The notes under the pieces: generated by a model | Database searches by the model: none | Seen by the model: the letters and a program-made list of their open reading frames with translations, nothing else | What the model was told of the DNA's origin: nothing | From: JAWLHU01 sp049324875 | Lineage (GTDB): Bacteria > Bacillota > Sulfobacillia > Symbiobacteriales > Symbiobacteriaceae | DNA length: 64,000 nt | Assembly (NCBI GenBank): GCA_049324875.1 | Contig: JBMONC010000060.1 | Location: 13,447-77,446 of the forward strand | Direction of reading: 5' to 3' | Shown: positions 52,504-61,514 of the stretch, in pieces | Layout: every line of letters starts with the position of its first letter | How positions within the stretch are numbered: the first letter of the stretch is position 1 | Made by a program: the position numbers and the translations under genes

Positions 52504-53769
52504 ATGTTGGATCTCAAATTTGTGCGCAGCAATCCGGACGTGGTACGGCAGGCGCTGCTCCACAAGGGCGTCGAGGTCGATCTGGACCGGATCCTGGCGC
52601 TCGATGTGGAGCGCCGCCAGACCCTGGCCGAGGTCGAGCAATTAAAGGCCCGGCGGAACGAGGTCAGCAAGCAGGTGGGCATCCTGAAGAAGCAAGGTCA
52701 GGATGCCAGCCACATCATTGCCGAAATGGGCAGCATCGGCGACCGGATCAAGGAGCTGGACGAGCGGAGCCGGCAGGTGGAGGAGGAGCTCCAGGAGCTG
52801 ATGTACCAGCTGCCGAACATCCCCGCTCCCGAGGTTCCGGTCGGCAAGGACGATGCCGATAACATCGAGGTGAAGCGCTGGGGTACCCCCCGGTCGTTTG
52901 CCTTCCCTGTCAGACCCCACTGGGAGATCGGTGCGATCCTGGACGGCCTGGACTTTGAGCGGGCCGCCAAGGTGACGGGCAGCCGCTTCACCTTCATGAA
53001 GGGCGGTCTGGCACGGCTGCACCGGGCGCTGGTCAGCTTCTTCATCGACCACCACGTGGCCAACGGCTATCGCGAGGTCCTGCCGCCGGTGATCATCAAC
53101 AGCGCCAGCTACTACGGCAGCGGCCAGTTCCCCAAGTTCCGGGAGGATGTCTTCAGCCTGGCCGGCACCGACTACCACCTGGCGTCGACCGCCGAGGTGC
53201 CGCTGATCAATATGCACCGGGACGAGATCCTCGATGAGAAGCTCCTGCCGATCAAGTACGTGGGCTACAGCGGCTGCTTCCGCAGCGAGGCGGGCGCCGC
53301 CGGCCGCGACACCCGGGGCCTGATCCGCCAGCACTACTTCGAGAAGGTGGAGATGATCCAGTTCACCCGCCCCGAGGAGAGCGAGCAGGCGCTGAACGCC
53401 ATCACCGAGAGCGCCGAAGCGCTGCTGGAGAAGTTGGGCATCCCCTACCGGCGGATGCTGATGTGCACCGGCGACATGGGCTTCGGCCAGTACAAGAAGT
53501 ACGACATCGAGGCCTGGATGCCCAGCTATGAGCGGTTTGTCGAGATCTCCAGCTGCTCGAACATGAGCGACTTCCAGGCCCGTCGGGCGAACATCCGCTA
53601 CCGCCCCGAGGGCGGCAAGCCGGAGTTCGTCCACACCCTGAATGGTTCGGGTCTGGCCGTTGGCCGGTCACTGGCCCTGGTCGTGGAGAACTATCAGAAC
53701 GAAGATGGCAGCGTGACCGTTCCGGAGGTGCTGCGGCCGTATACCGGATGCGACGTGATCCGGGACTAA
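52504..53769 (+). CDS. serS: Seryl-tRNA synthetase
   Basis: A 421-residue class II synthetase. The N-terminal antiparallel coiled coil (about 25-105, with LKARRNEVSKQVG) holds the long variable arm of tRNA-Ser. Catalytic motif 2 (FRSEAGAAGRDTRGLIRQHYFEKVEM) and motif 3 (NGSGLAVGRSLALVVENYQ) are intact. It ends the transcript whose leader carries a serine T-box, so charging capacity is controlled along with synthesis. A tRNA-Ser gene follows. Confidence 0.97.
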   Translation: MLDLKFVRSNPDVVRQALLHKGVEVDLDRILALDVERRQTLAEVEQLKARRNEVSKQVGILKKQGQDASHIIAEMGSIGDRIKELDERSRQVEEELQELMYQLPNIPAPEVPVGKDDADNIEVKRWGTPRSFAFPVRPHWEIGAILDGLDFERAAKVTGSRFTFMKGGLARLHRALVSFFIDHHVANGYREVLPPVIINSASYYGSGQFPKFREDVFSLAGTDYHLASTAEVPLINMHRDEILDEKLLPIKYVGYSGCFRSEAGAAGRDTRGLIRQHYFEKVEMIQFTRPEESEQALNAITESAEALLEKLGIPYRRMLMCTGDMGFGQYKKYDIEAWMPSYERFVEISSCSNMSDFQARRANIRYRPEGGKPEFVHTLNGSGLAVGRSLALVVENYQNEDGSVTVPEVLRPYTGCDVIRD

Positions 53770-53779
53770 GCCGGATGAT

Positions 53780-53809
53780 GGCTCCCGCGCCGGCGCTGGC
53801 GCGGGAGCC
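53780..53809 (+). terminator. Hairpin after serS
   Basis: A 12-bp perfect GC stem (53780-53791 with 53798-53809) with a 6-base loop; only ACTTCC follows, so it lacks a good T-run. Confidence 0.6.
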
Positions 53810-53831
53810 ACTTCCTGCCATACTCCCCAAC

Positions 53832-53860
53832 TTGCATTCGACGGGTTGCTTGTGTAAACT
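53832..53860 (+). promoter_or_regulatory. tRNA-Ser promoter
   Basis: TTGCAT (53832-53837), 17 bases, TAAACT (53855-53860), 24 bases before the tRNA. Confidence 0.82.
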
Positions 53861-53884
53861 AGTAACCTGACGGTTCATCCACCG

Positions 53885-53975
<91 letters not shown>

Positions 53976-53991
53976 CAGCAAGAACGTGACG

Positions 53992-54017
53992 AAGAGCAGA
54001 CCACCTGGTCTGCTCTT
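53992..54017 (+). terminator. tRNA-Ser terminator
   Basis: An 11-bp perfect stem (53992-54002 with 54007-54017) with a 4-base loop, followed by CTGTATAG, a modest T-run. Confidence 0.75.
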
Positions 54018-54079
54018 CTGTATAGATTGCGGGAGTGGAAGGCGTTGACACACGAACAGTTCATGCAGGAGGCGCTTGC

Positions 54080-54179
54080 NNNNNNNNNNNNNNNNNNNNN
54101 NNNNNNNNNNNNNNNNNNNNNNNNNNNNNNNNNNNNNNNNNNNNNNNNNNNNNNNNNNNNNNNNNNNNNNNNNNNNNNN
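54080..54179. other. Assembly gap of 100 N
   Basis: Exactly 100 unknown bases, the conventional filler for a gap of unknown size. The reading frame that appears to run across it is accidental; sequence from 54018 to 54079 may belong to another gene. Confidence 0.95.
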
Positions 54180-56390
54180 GACCTGGAGGAGGAGAACCTG
54201 CTGACGGTCTGCTGCGAGAGCAGGGTGGAGTGGGATCTCCCCGCCAAGAAAACCCCGATGGGCGTCCTGAACGACTGGGATTGCAAGCCCTACCCGAACG
54301 GGGCGCGCGGGGCCCTGCCCGACGAGTACACCTGGACCCAACCGCTGGGGCTCTGGGCGCCCGTCTCCCTGCTGGGTGTGGGAGAGGCAGTGCTGGAGCA
54401 GATCCAGTATGCCCCTGAGATCAACGCCGATGGCTCTGCCACCGTCCATGTGCGGGCACGGGTGACCAGCCTGGTCGACCGGCCCGCCGCCGGACGCCTG
54501 GAGGTAGGGATCGGCACCGGACAAATTGCCGCCGCAACCCTCCTCCTGCGGCCCCACGCCTCGACGACGGCCGAACTCGCCATCCGCGTAGAGGAGCCGG
54601 CCCTGTGGTGGCCCTGGACCCATGGCGACCAGCCGCTCTACACCGGAACAGCCCGGCTCTACATAGAGCAGAACCTCAGCGCCACCACTGTCACCCGCTT
54701 CGGCATACGCACGGTGGAGTACCGGGGGGAGGAGGCGCCCGAAGGCCCGGGCTGGTTCATCAATGGGCGGCCTATCTTCCCGATGGGTTCCAACTACATC
54801 TGCGACTTCAGGTTCGACACGGCTACCTACGAGCGCCACCGGTCTGACCTGCAGATGATGAAGGATGCCAATATGAACATGGTGCGGGTCCACGCCCACG
54901 TGGAGCCCGACTCCTTCTACCGGGCGGCGGATGAGTTGGGCATGCTGGTCATGTGCGACGGCGTGCTCAACGGCTGTTACGTCTTCGGTGCCCCGCCGGA
55001 GGACCGGCTCTATTACGCCTGGGCGGCCCGCGACCAGGTGGAGAAGTTGGTGCCCTTCCTGTGGAACCACCCGTCCATCGCCGTCTGGGTGATGCACAAC
55101 GAGCCGCCCTGGCCCAAGCACTGCTGGTGGTTTGGTGACCCGCACCGCACCCGTACCGACCGTGATGTGGATTTGGTGGTTACCCTCCGGGCGTGCGAAC
55201 TGGACCCCACCCGGCCGGTGATCACTGCCTCCGGCGAAAAGGATGAGCACACCTACGGCGGCTGGTACCATGACACCTGGATGCACTACCGGCAGGTGGC
55301 GCCCCGCTTCCCCACCGAGTTCGGGGCACAGGCGCTTCCCAGCCTCACCTCTCCGTTCTGGGCCCACGTCAGCCGTGAGTGGCCGGTGGACCCGGCCGAC
55401 CCGACCTGGGTCTACCGCGACTACCAGGCCTATCAGTGGGCCAGTTTCGGCGTGGGCGCTCCCGGCCACTTCGGATCGCTGGCTGAGTACGTGGCGGCTT
55501 CCCAGGCGTACCAGGCCTGGGTCTGCCGCTATGCCGCCGACCGCTTCCGCAAGCAGAAGTGGAGACCCACCGCCGGCATCGTTCACTTCATGTTTGTCGA
55601 TGCCCATCCGGCGATCACCTGGTCGGTGGTGGACTACCACCGGCTGCCCAAGCAGGCCTACCAGGCCCTGCGGGATGCCTTCCGCCCCACCCATGTGATC
55701 ATCGATCCCGCCGGTGAGTTCCAGAGCGACAGGCTCGGCCGTCTCATCTACCGGCCCGGCCGCGAGGTAGCCGTGGAACTCTGCCTGGTCAACGATGACC
55801 CCCGTGCCTTTGGCCCGGCCACGCTCACCTGGGAGGTGGCCGGACAGAGCGAAACGATGCAGGTCGAAATTCCCGCCGATACGGCTCCAGCAACCTGCCT
55901 GACCACCCTCCGGTGGACGCCGCCGGCGGAGTATGCGGGGGAGTTGAAGATTCGAACCAGCCTCCAGCAGGCTGGCCGCCTCCTGGAGGAGCAAGCCCTG
56001 GCGGTGCTCATTCGGCCCGAGTCGGAAGACCCGGCTGAGCCGGAGCGAGCCGGTCCCACCCTGCGTCTGATGGATGCCGCCATCACCGGCGGAGCTCTCC
56101 GCTTCGCTCTGCAGAACCCCTACCACCCCATCGCCTGGAAGGATGTGCTCTCCCTCTCCCTGAACGGCGAAGCGCTGCCGGTCGACCACCTGCAGGTGGA
56201 GCAGGCCGGCCGGATGCAGTCCGTGGGTCAGAGGACGATTCACTTCGTCACAGCCACGCCGGTCTGGTTTGAGTTGAGAGCACCGATCACCGGGGCAGAG
56301 CAGGTGCTGATGATTGAGGCGCGCGTCGCTGGCTACGGCCCTGTCACCTTCGCCCTCACAGTCAGCCTTTCTGCCACAGGGGAGGAATAA
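54180..56390 (+). CDS. Glycoside hydrolase family 2 protein, N-terminus lost in the gap
   Basis: 736 codons remain after the gap. The order fits a beta-mannosidase/beta-galactosidase-type GH2 enzyme: the end of a sugar-binding domain (YTWTQPLGLWAPVSL), an immunoglobulin-like domain (about post-gap residues 75-190, ending FGIRTVEYRG), then the TIM barrel (FINGRPIFPMGSNYICDF). The likely acid/base Glu is in MHNEPPW (post-gap residue 308) and the nucleophile Glu in PTEFGAQ (380). Extra beta-domains follow to the end. Substrate is not readable. It is isolated from other sugar genes and lies between tRNA-Ser and the SRP RNA. Confidence 0.85.
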   Translation, partial: DLEEENLLTVCCESRVEWDLPAKKTPMGVLNDWDCKPYPNGARGALPDEYTWTQPLGLWAPVSLLGVGEAVLEQIQYAPEINADGSATVHVRARVTSLVDRPAAGRLEVGIGTGQIAAATLLLRPHASTTAELAIRVEEPALWWPWTHGDQPLYTGTARLYIEQNLSATTVTRFGIRTVEYRGEEAPEGPGWFINGRPIFPMGSNYICDFRFDTATYERHRSDLQMMKDANMNMVRVHAHVEPDSFYRAADELGMLVMCDGVLNGCYVFGAPPEDRLYYAWAARDQVEKLVPFLWNHPSIAVWVMHNEPPWPKHCWWFGDPHRTRTDRDVDLVVTLRACELDPTRPVITASGEKDEHTYGGWYHDTWMHYRQVAPRFPTEFGAQALPSLTSPFWAHVSREWPVDPADPTWVYRDYQAYQWASFGVGAPGHFGSLAEYVAASQAYQAWVCRYAADRFRKQKWRPTAGIVHFMFVDAHPAITWSVVDYHRLPKQAYQALRDAFRPTHVIIDPAGEFQSDRLGRLIYRPGREVAVELCLVNDDPRAFGPATLTWEVAGQSETMQVEIPADTAPATCLTTLRWTPPAEYAGELKIRTSLQQAGRLLEEQALAVLIRPESEDPAEPERAGPTLRLMDAAITGGALRFALQNPYHPIAWKDVLSLSLNGEALPVDHLQVEQAGRMQSVGQRTIHFVTATPVWFELRAPITGAEQVLMIEARVAGYGPVTFALTVSLSATGEE

Positions 56391-56419
56391 GAGGCAGACA
56401 AGCCGGGTAGAATGGAACA

Positions 56420-56689
56420 GGCTGTGCTAGATGGGGCGGTAGCGGAGCCCTGTACCCGCAATCCGCTGCAGCGGGATCGAAGCCCTGCCCGAGGAGCGCC
56501 CTTGTGGGGTCCGGGCCGGCGTGCGCGGCGTCGATGGACGGGTCCCGCACGACTGGACACCTGTGAACCCCGCCAGATCCGGAAGGAAGCAACGGTAAGC
56601 AGGTGATCCTTTGTGTGCGGGGGTGCCTGACCGGAGTTGGCGGCGTCGGTACCGCCTGGAAGGGTGTCTTCGAAGGTGGGTGCACAGCC
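56420..56689 (+). ncRNA. ffs: Signal recognition particle RNA, large (Bacillus) type
   Basis: About 270 nt. Domain IV is recognisable: GCCAGATCCGGAAGGAAGCA followed by ACGGTAAGC, the Ffh-binding hairpin with its GGAA tetraloop. The ends GGCTGTG (56420-56426) and CACAGCC (56683-56689) pair, and the 5' part contains the Alu-like loops (GGGCGGTAGCG). A TAGAAT -10 box lies at 56408-56413. The RNA and Ffh bring ribosomes to the membrane. Confidence 0.93.
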
Positions 56690-56703
56690 ATCTTCATCAG
56701 CAG

Positions 56704-56731
56704 GCAGGCCCTGGGAAGGGGCCTGCTTTTT
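56704..56731 (+). terminator. SRP RNA terminator
   Basis: An 8-bp stem (56704-56711 with 56719-56726) followed by TTTTT, 14 bases after the RNA end. Confidence 0.9.
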
Positions 56732-56812
56732 CGCATTCGTTTGGAAGCAGGACCAATTGTTCCCTGTACCGAATCTCCCTCCTGTGACTTCGGTCTGGGG
56801 GGAAGATCCGTG

Positions 56813-58435
56813 ATGAGAAGGATTGTAAAGGGTTGTGGAGTTCTGCTGGCCGCTTTCCTGGTCGTTGGCTGCAGCGCGCCGCTACCCACGGTGCAGAAGC
56901 CGGCGCCGCGGCCCGTTCGAACCGAGGCCCGTCTGCACCTGCCGGCCGAGCCCGTCACCTTTGACTCGGCCCGCGCAACCGACCCGGCGGCTTTGGACCT
57001 GCTGGGGAACCTGATGGAGGGATTGGTCCGGCAGCAGGCCGGTGGAACGGTGACCGGGGGCGTGGCGGAGCGATGGGAGTCACCCGACGGGCAGACCTTC
57101 ACCTTCTATCTGCGGAGCGATGCCCGCTGGAGCGACGGTCGCCAGGTGACGGCCACCGACTTCGTCTACGCCTGGATCCGGGCGCTGGACCCCCAGCACG
57201 GCTCCGACTACGCCTTTCTCCTGTACGAGATCGAGGGGGCCGAGGCCTGGAACACCCTTGACCCGCGGGACCGGAACTTCGCCAGGCGGTCCGCCGAGTT
57301 GATCCGCCGGATCGGTGTTTCGGCGCTGGATGAACGGACGCTCCGGGTTGCGCTCCGGTCCCCGAATCACCACTGGCCGGCCTACACCGCCCACCCGGTC
57401 TTCTATCCCCAGCGCGCCTCCGCCGTTGTCCGGGAGGGCGAGCCCTATGGCCGATCCGGCGATCTGGTCGGCAATGGCCCCTACGTGCTGGAGCAATGGG
57501 TTGCCGGCGAGTCCATCCGCCTGCGCAAGAACCTCGCCTACTGGGATGCCAGGTCGGTCCGCCTTGAGCGGCTAATCTTCCGGATTGAGCCCGATGCGGA
57601 GGCCGCCCTGAGGCTCTATTCCATGGGTCAGTTGGACCATGTGGCGCTGCCGGGCGAGTTGGCGGCAGCCCAGCAGGGGGCGCAGCGCATGGCCCAACCA
57701 TCCACCATGGGATTGACCTTCAATACCAGCCGGGTCCCCTTTCAGAACCCAAATCTGCGGCGAGCTTTCCATCTGGCCATCGACCGGCAGCGGTTGGTGG
57801 ATGAGGTGGCCCCGGGGAACGCCATCCCCAGCGAGGGATTCGTCCCACCCTCCCTGTGGGGGGGCTGGGAGGTAAAGGAGTATCCCACCCCGGCCCGAGG
57901 CCACCCCCTGCAGGCCCGCCAGCTGTGGGAGATCGCCCGGCAGGAGCTGAAGATGGATCAGATCAGGGTCCGGCTCCTCCATGCGCACGAGAGCGAAGCG
58001 CTGGCCCTGTCCGTGAAGGCCATGCTACAGGAGAACCTGGACGGGCTGTCCGTTGAGCTGGAGCCGGTTCCGTTCAGCCGCCGGCTGGAGCGGGTCCGGG
58101 TGGGCGACTTCGACCTCCTGCTCCAGGGCTGGACCGCCGATCACGACGATCCCCTTGGGTTGTTGGAGCTCTTCCTTGTGGACGGGGCGGGAAATGACGC
58201 CCGCTGGGTTCAGTACCAGTACGATCAACGGGTACGGGAGGCTCGCACGGGGGAGGAGCGCCGGGCGTCCCTCCAGGAGGCGGAACGGCTCCTGCTCAAG
58301 GAGCTGCCCATCCTGCCGCTCTACCACCCCGTACGGCACTGGCTGACCAGCCCTTTGCTCAAGGGTCTCAGGTACGCTCCAATAGGCGCCCGGCTTGACC
58401 TGAAGGGTGCTTATTTCGCCGGGGAGGTCGATTGA
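56813..58435 (+). CDS. Peptide/nickel-type ABC substrate-binding lipoprotein
   Basis: A 540-residue lipoprotein (lipobox VVGC, Cys at about 20) of the SBP_bac_5 (OppA/DppA) family: PVTFDSARATDPAALDLLGNLMEGLVR, FTFYLRSDARWSDGRQVTATDFVYAWIRALDP, GNGPYVLEQW and LRRAFHLAIDRQRLV are typical. It probably binds oligopeptides. No permease or ATPase genes are nearby, so it may work with a transporter elsewhere or as a receptor. GGGGGG lies before the GTG-ATG start pair. It sits between the SRP RNA and dnaX. Confidence 0.9.
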   Translation: MRRIVKGCGVLLAAFLVVGCSAPLPTVQKPAPRPVRTEARLHLPAEPVTFDSARATDPAALDLLGNLMEGLVRQQAGGTVTGGVAERWESPDGQTFTFYLRSDARWSDGRQVTATDFVYAWIRALDPQHGSDYAFLLYEIEGAEAWNTLDPRDRNFARRSAELIRRIGVSALDERTLRVALRSPNHHWPAYTAHPVFYPQRASAVVREGEPYGRSGDLVGNGPYVLEQWVAGESIRLRKNLAYWDARSVRLERLIFRIEPDAEAALRLYSMGQLDHVALPGELAAAQQGAQRMAQPSTMGLTFNTSRVPFQNPNLRRAFHLAIDRQRLVDEVAPGNAIPSEGFVPPSLWGGWEVKEYPTPARGHPLQARQLWEIARQELKMDQIRVRLLHAHESEALALSVKAMLQENLDGLSVELEPVPFSRRLERVRVGDFDLLLQGWTADHDDPLGLLELFLVDGAGNDARWVQYQYDQRVREARTGEERRASLQEAERLLLKELPILPLYHPVRHWLTSPLLKGLRYAPIGARLDLKGAYFAGEVD

Positions 58436-58525
58436 GCGGATCTCTGCCAGCTTTCGGTGAAAGGGAATCCTGAGCCGGGGGTAGAATTGGGTAGGGCTAG
58501 TCGAGACTCGGCGGGAGAGATAGAT

Positions 58526-60187
58526 ATGGCTCACCTGGCCCTCTACCGAGAGTTCCGTCCGCAGCGGTTCGCCGACGTGGTCGGGCAGCAGCACATCACC
58601 CGCACCCTGCGGAACGCCTTGACGCAGAACCGCATGCATCACGCTTACCTGCTGTCGGGGCCCCGCGGGACGGGCAAGACGACGGTCGCCCGCATCCTGG
58701 CCAAGGCGGTGAACTGCCTGGACCTGACGCAGGGCGAGCCCTGCAACGCGTGCAAGGCCTGCCGCAGCATCATGGCGGGCGAGACGATGGACGTGATCGA
58801 GATCGATGCGGCCTCCAACCGCGGCATCGACGAGATTCGCGACCTGCGCGACAAGGTCAAGTACGCCCCGGCTGACCTGAAGTACAAGGTCTATATCATC
58901 GATGAGGTCCACATGCTTTCGGAACCGGCCTTCAACGCCCTCCTCAAGACACTGGAGGAACCCCCGGGGCACGTGCTCTTTGTGCTGGCTACCACCGAAA
59001 AGCAGAAGCTTCCGATTACGATCCTGTCCCGCTGCCAGGCCTTCGAGTACCACCGGCTCTCCACGCCTGAGATCATGGGCCGGCTCCAGGAGGTCTGCGC
59101 CAAGTACGAGCTGACGGCGACCCCCGAAGCGCTTACCGCAATTGCGAGGCAGGCCGAAGGTGGCATGCGCGACGCCCTCTCGCTCCTTGACCAGGTGATG
59201 GCCTACGCTGCCGACGGCCGCATCACCCTGGAGGACACCCTCCATGTGCTCGGCTCAGCGCCCCTGGACCAGTTCCTGCAGTTGGATGCCCAACTGGCCA
59301 AGGGGGAGGTGGGCGGAGCCCTGCTCTGGCTGGACGAGATGGTCCGCCAGGGCAAGGATCTGCGCCAGCTCGTCCGGGACTACCTGGCCCACCTGCGCGA
59401 CCTGCTCCTGTTGAAGGTGGACACCGGCGGGGCGGTGCTCGACCTGCCGCCTCAAGCCCTGCAAGCACTGAAGGAACAGGCCCGGGCCATGGAGCAGTCC
59501 CACATTCTCACCGGCATCCGCCTGCTGGCTCAGGTCGAGAGCGAGATGCGGCTCTCGGCCTCCCCGAGGCTTTTGGTCGAGGTCGGGCTCATCCGGTTGG
59601 CGGGGCTCTTCGCCGATCAGGAGGTGACCGCTCCGGCGGCGGCGCCGCAGCCCACTCCGCCCCGCTCCCGGCAGCGTTCCACCCCCGCTCCCGCCCCACC
59701 GCCGGCCTCCGCCCCCGCTGATGAGCCGGGCAACCGCGCCCCGGCAGAGGCGGCAGCGGCCCCGCCCGAGCCGACCGCACCCCCTGCCCCGGTGGGCGAG
59801 GGCGTGGAGAAGGTGGTTCAGGTGTGGGATCAGGTGATTGAGTTGATCCGGCGGAAGCGGCCGAGCACCGTGCCCCTCATTCAGAACGTTCGGGTGGGGG
59901 CGCTCCGGGGAAGCACGCTCTTCCTGGTGGCCACCACGCCGACTTTCGCCCAACTGCTCAAGCGGAAAGATGATAAAATGATCCTGGAAAAGGCGCTGGA
60001 GCACCTGGGCCTGACCGGATTGGAGATCCAGATTCTCGGCCCAGATGAGGCGTTACGCATCCAGGTGGCGCCCACGGCTCAGACAGAGACCAAGCAGGAA
60101 GCGGCTGAGCAGTCGCTCCTGGAGAAGGTCCAGAGCGTCTTTCCCAAAGAGATTGTTCATGAAGTCAAAGAGGAGGGCTCGAAATGA
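58526..60187 (+). CDS. dnaX: DNA polymerase III subunit gamma/tau
   Basis: A 553-residue clamp-loader ATPase. Walker A GPRGTGKTT (about 45-53), a zinc module (NCLDL..., then CNACKAC), DEVHML and SRCQAFEYHRL are typical. A Pro/Ala-rich linker (about 375-440) leads to a C-terminal tau domain. I see no slippery A-run for making a short gamma form. The ATG at 58526 has CGGGAGAG upstream. It overlaps ebfC by 4 bp. Confidence 0.96.
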   Translation: MAHLALYREFRPQRFADVVGQQHITRTLRNALTQNRMHHAYLLSGPRGTGKTTVARILAKAVNCLDLTQGEPCNACKACRSIMAGETMDVIEIDAASNRGIDEIRDLRDKVKYAPADLKYKVYIIDEVHMLSEPAFNALLKTLEEPPGHVLFVLATTEKQKLPITILSRCQAFEYHRLSTPEIMGRLQEVCAKYELTATPEALTAIARQAEGGMRDALSLLDQVMAYAADGRITLEDTLHVLGSAPLDQFLQLDAQLAKGEVGGALLWLDEMVRQGKDLRQLVRDYLAHLRDLLLLKVDTGGAVLDLPPQALQALKEQARAMEQSHILTGIRLLAQVESEMRLSASPRLLVEVGLIRLAGLFADQEVTAPAAAPQPTPPRSRQRSTPAPAPPPASAPADEPGNRAPAEAAAAPPEPTAPPAPVGEGVEKVVQVWDQVIELIRRKRPSTVPLIQNVRVGALRGSTLFLVATTPTFAQLLKRKDDKMILEKALEHLGLTGLEIQILGPDEALRIQVAPTAQTETKQEAAEQSLLEKVQSVFPKEIVHEVKEEGSK

Positions 60188-60513
60188 TCCCTGGTGGTGG
60201 AAATATGAACCAGATGATGAAGCAGGTCCAGAAGATGCAGCAGAACATGATGAAGGCCCAGGAGGAGATCGCCAAGAAGACGGTGGAGGGCAGCGCAGGA
60301 GGCGGCACCGTGAAGGTGGTCGTCACCGGGGACAAGCGGGTTACCGGCATTACGCTGGCCAAGGAGGCCGTCGATCCCGACGATGTTGAGATGCTGCAAG
60401 ACCTGATTCTGGCCGCGATCAACGACGGCATGAAGAAGGCGGAAGAGATGGCGGAAGCCGAGATGAAAAAGGTCATGCCCGCGGGCATGCCCCGCATTCC
60501 CGGCCTGTTCTAA
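60184..60513 (+). CDS. ebfC: Nucleoid-associated protein YbaB/EbfC
   Basis: A 109-residue protein: MNQMMKQVQKMQQNMMKAQEE, then GGGTVKVVVTGDKRVTGI, the tweezer-like DNA-binding family. It is in the standard dnaX-ebfC-recR order. ATG overlaps the dnaX stop, with GAGGAGG upstream; the Met at residue 8 is an alternative start. Confidence 0.95.
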   Translation: MIPGGGNMNQMMKQVQKMQQNMMKAQEEIAKKTVEGSAGGGTVKVVVTGDKRVTGITLAKEAVDPDDVEMLQDLILAAINDGMKKAEEMAEAEMKKVMPAGMPRIPGLF

Positions 60514-60518
60514 GTGAG

Positions 60519-61115
60519 ATGTACTACGCAGAGCCCATCGCCCGCCTGATCGAGGAGCTGACGAAGCTGCCCGGCATTGGCCCGAAGACGGCCCAACGGC
60601 TGGCCTTTCATCTTCTTCATATGGATAAGCACGTCGTCCAGAACATCGCTATGTCGATCATGGACGCCCGTGACAAGGTCAAGTACTGCTCTGTCTGCTG
60701 CAACCTGACCGATCAGGATCCCTGCAAGATCTGCAGCAACTCCGACCGCGATCACACCATCATCTGCGTTGTTCAGGAGCCGCGCGACGTCGTCGCCATG
60801 GAGAAAACCCGGGAGTACAAGGGGCTCTACCACGTTCTGCAAGGCGCTCTCAACCCGATGGAGGGTATCGGTATCGACGATATCCGCGTAAAGGAGTTGG
60901 TCACCCGCCTGGGGGATGGGAAGGTGCAAGAGGTGATCCTCTGCACCAACCCCAACACCGAAGGGGAGACCACCGCCATGTACATCGCCCGCTACATCAA
61001 ACCACTGGGTGTGAAGGTGACCCGGATCGCCCGAGGGCTCCCCATGGGCGGAGACCTGGAGTATGTGGACGAAGTCACGTTGGCCAAAGCTCTGGAGGGG
61101 CGTCGCGAGATCTAG
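60519..61115 (+). CDS. recR: Recombination protein RecR
   Basis: A 198-residue protein that works with RecF and RecO on gapped DNA. The helix-hairpin-helix LTKLPGIGPKTAQRLAFHLL, the zinc finger YCSVCCNLTDQDPCKIC, and the TOPRIM part (VVQEPRDVVAMEKT... with NPNTEGETTAMYIA) are all present. Weak SD; translation may be coupled to ebfC five bases upstream. Confidence 0.97.
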   Translation: MYYAEPIARLIEELTKLPGIGPKTAQRLAFHLLHMDKHVVQNIAMSIMDARDKVKYCSVCCNLTDQDPCKICSNSDRDHTIICVVQEPRDVVAMEKTREYKGLYHVLQGALNPMEGIGIDDIRVKELVTRLGDGKVQEVILCTNPNTEGETTAMYIARYIKPLGVKVTRIARGLPMGGDLEYVDEVTLAKALEGRREI

Positions 61116-61134
61116 CGGCGCCTCTCTTTGTTTA
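61100..61134 (+). terminator. Terminator at the recR end
   Basis: An 8-bp stem with one mismatch (61100-61107 with 61116-61123) that includes the recR stop, followed by TCTCTTTGTTT. Confidence 0.65.
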
Positions 61135-61217
61135 CCGCTCCTTCTCACCGGCAAGACTGAAAAGGGTCATAGAGCGGTGTGGGTGGCCCATAGGCTGTCC
61201 GGTGAGGGGGAGCAAGT

Positions 61218-61514
61218 ATGAAACCGCAGATTGGGTGGACGGGCATCTGGCAGGGGTGGCTTGGGCGGTGGACGCGGGTGGAAGCCCGTCAGGACAGGGT
61301 GGAGCGCAGGCTCCGGCAGGAGATGGAGGTGGCGCGCCGTGAGGTGGAAGCCGCGGAGAGCTACTTTCAGACGGTAACAGACCCGGAACTGGTGGACCAC
61401 GCCATCTTCTCCATGGAGGCCGCCAGGCGCAAGTATCTCTACCTATACCGCCAACTCCGCCGACGCCGCGGAGGTGCCGTTGAGTTGGACCGGGGGGAAG
61501 CGGAATGGATATGA
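61218..61514 (+). CDS. yaaL: YaaL family protein (DUF2508)
   Basis: A 98-residue helical protein rich in Arg and Glu: VERRLRQEMEVARREVEAAESYFQTVTDPELVDHAIFSMEAARRKYLYLYRQLR. It matches DUF2508/YaaL, which in spore-formers sits between recR and bofA. Function unknown. Overlaps bofA by 10 bp. GGTGAGGGGG precedes the ATG. Confidence 0.88.
   Translation: MKPQIGWTGIWQGWLGRWTRVEARQDRVERRLRQEMEVARREVEAAESYFQTVTDPELVDHAIFSMEAARRKYLYLYRQLRRRRGGAVELDRGEAEWI

Noticed and set aside
54027..54079. Start of the GH2 gene before the gap
   Set aside because: The frame matches only because 100 N is a filler; the true gap size is unknown, so the upstream codons cannot be joined.
56603..56812. Longer N-terminus of the substrate-binding protein
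   Set aside because: It lies inside the SRP RNA and its terminator. A signal peptide with a lipobox begins at 56813.
61138..61217. Promoter for yaaL-bofA
   Set aside because: Some AT-rich hexamers occur but no -35/-10 pair at 16-18 bases is convincing. A sporulation sigma factor could be used, but I cannot show it.
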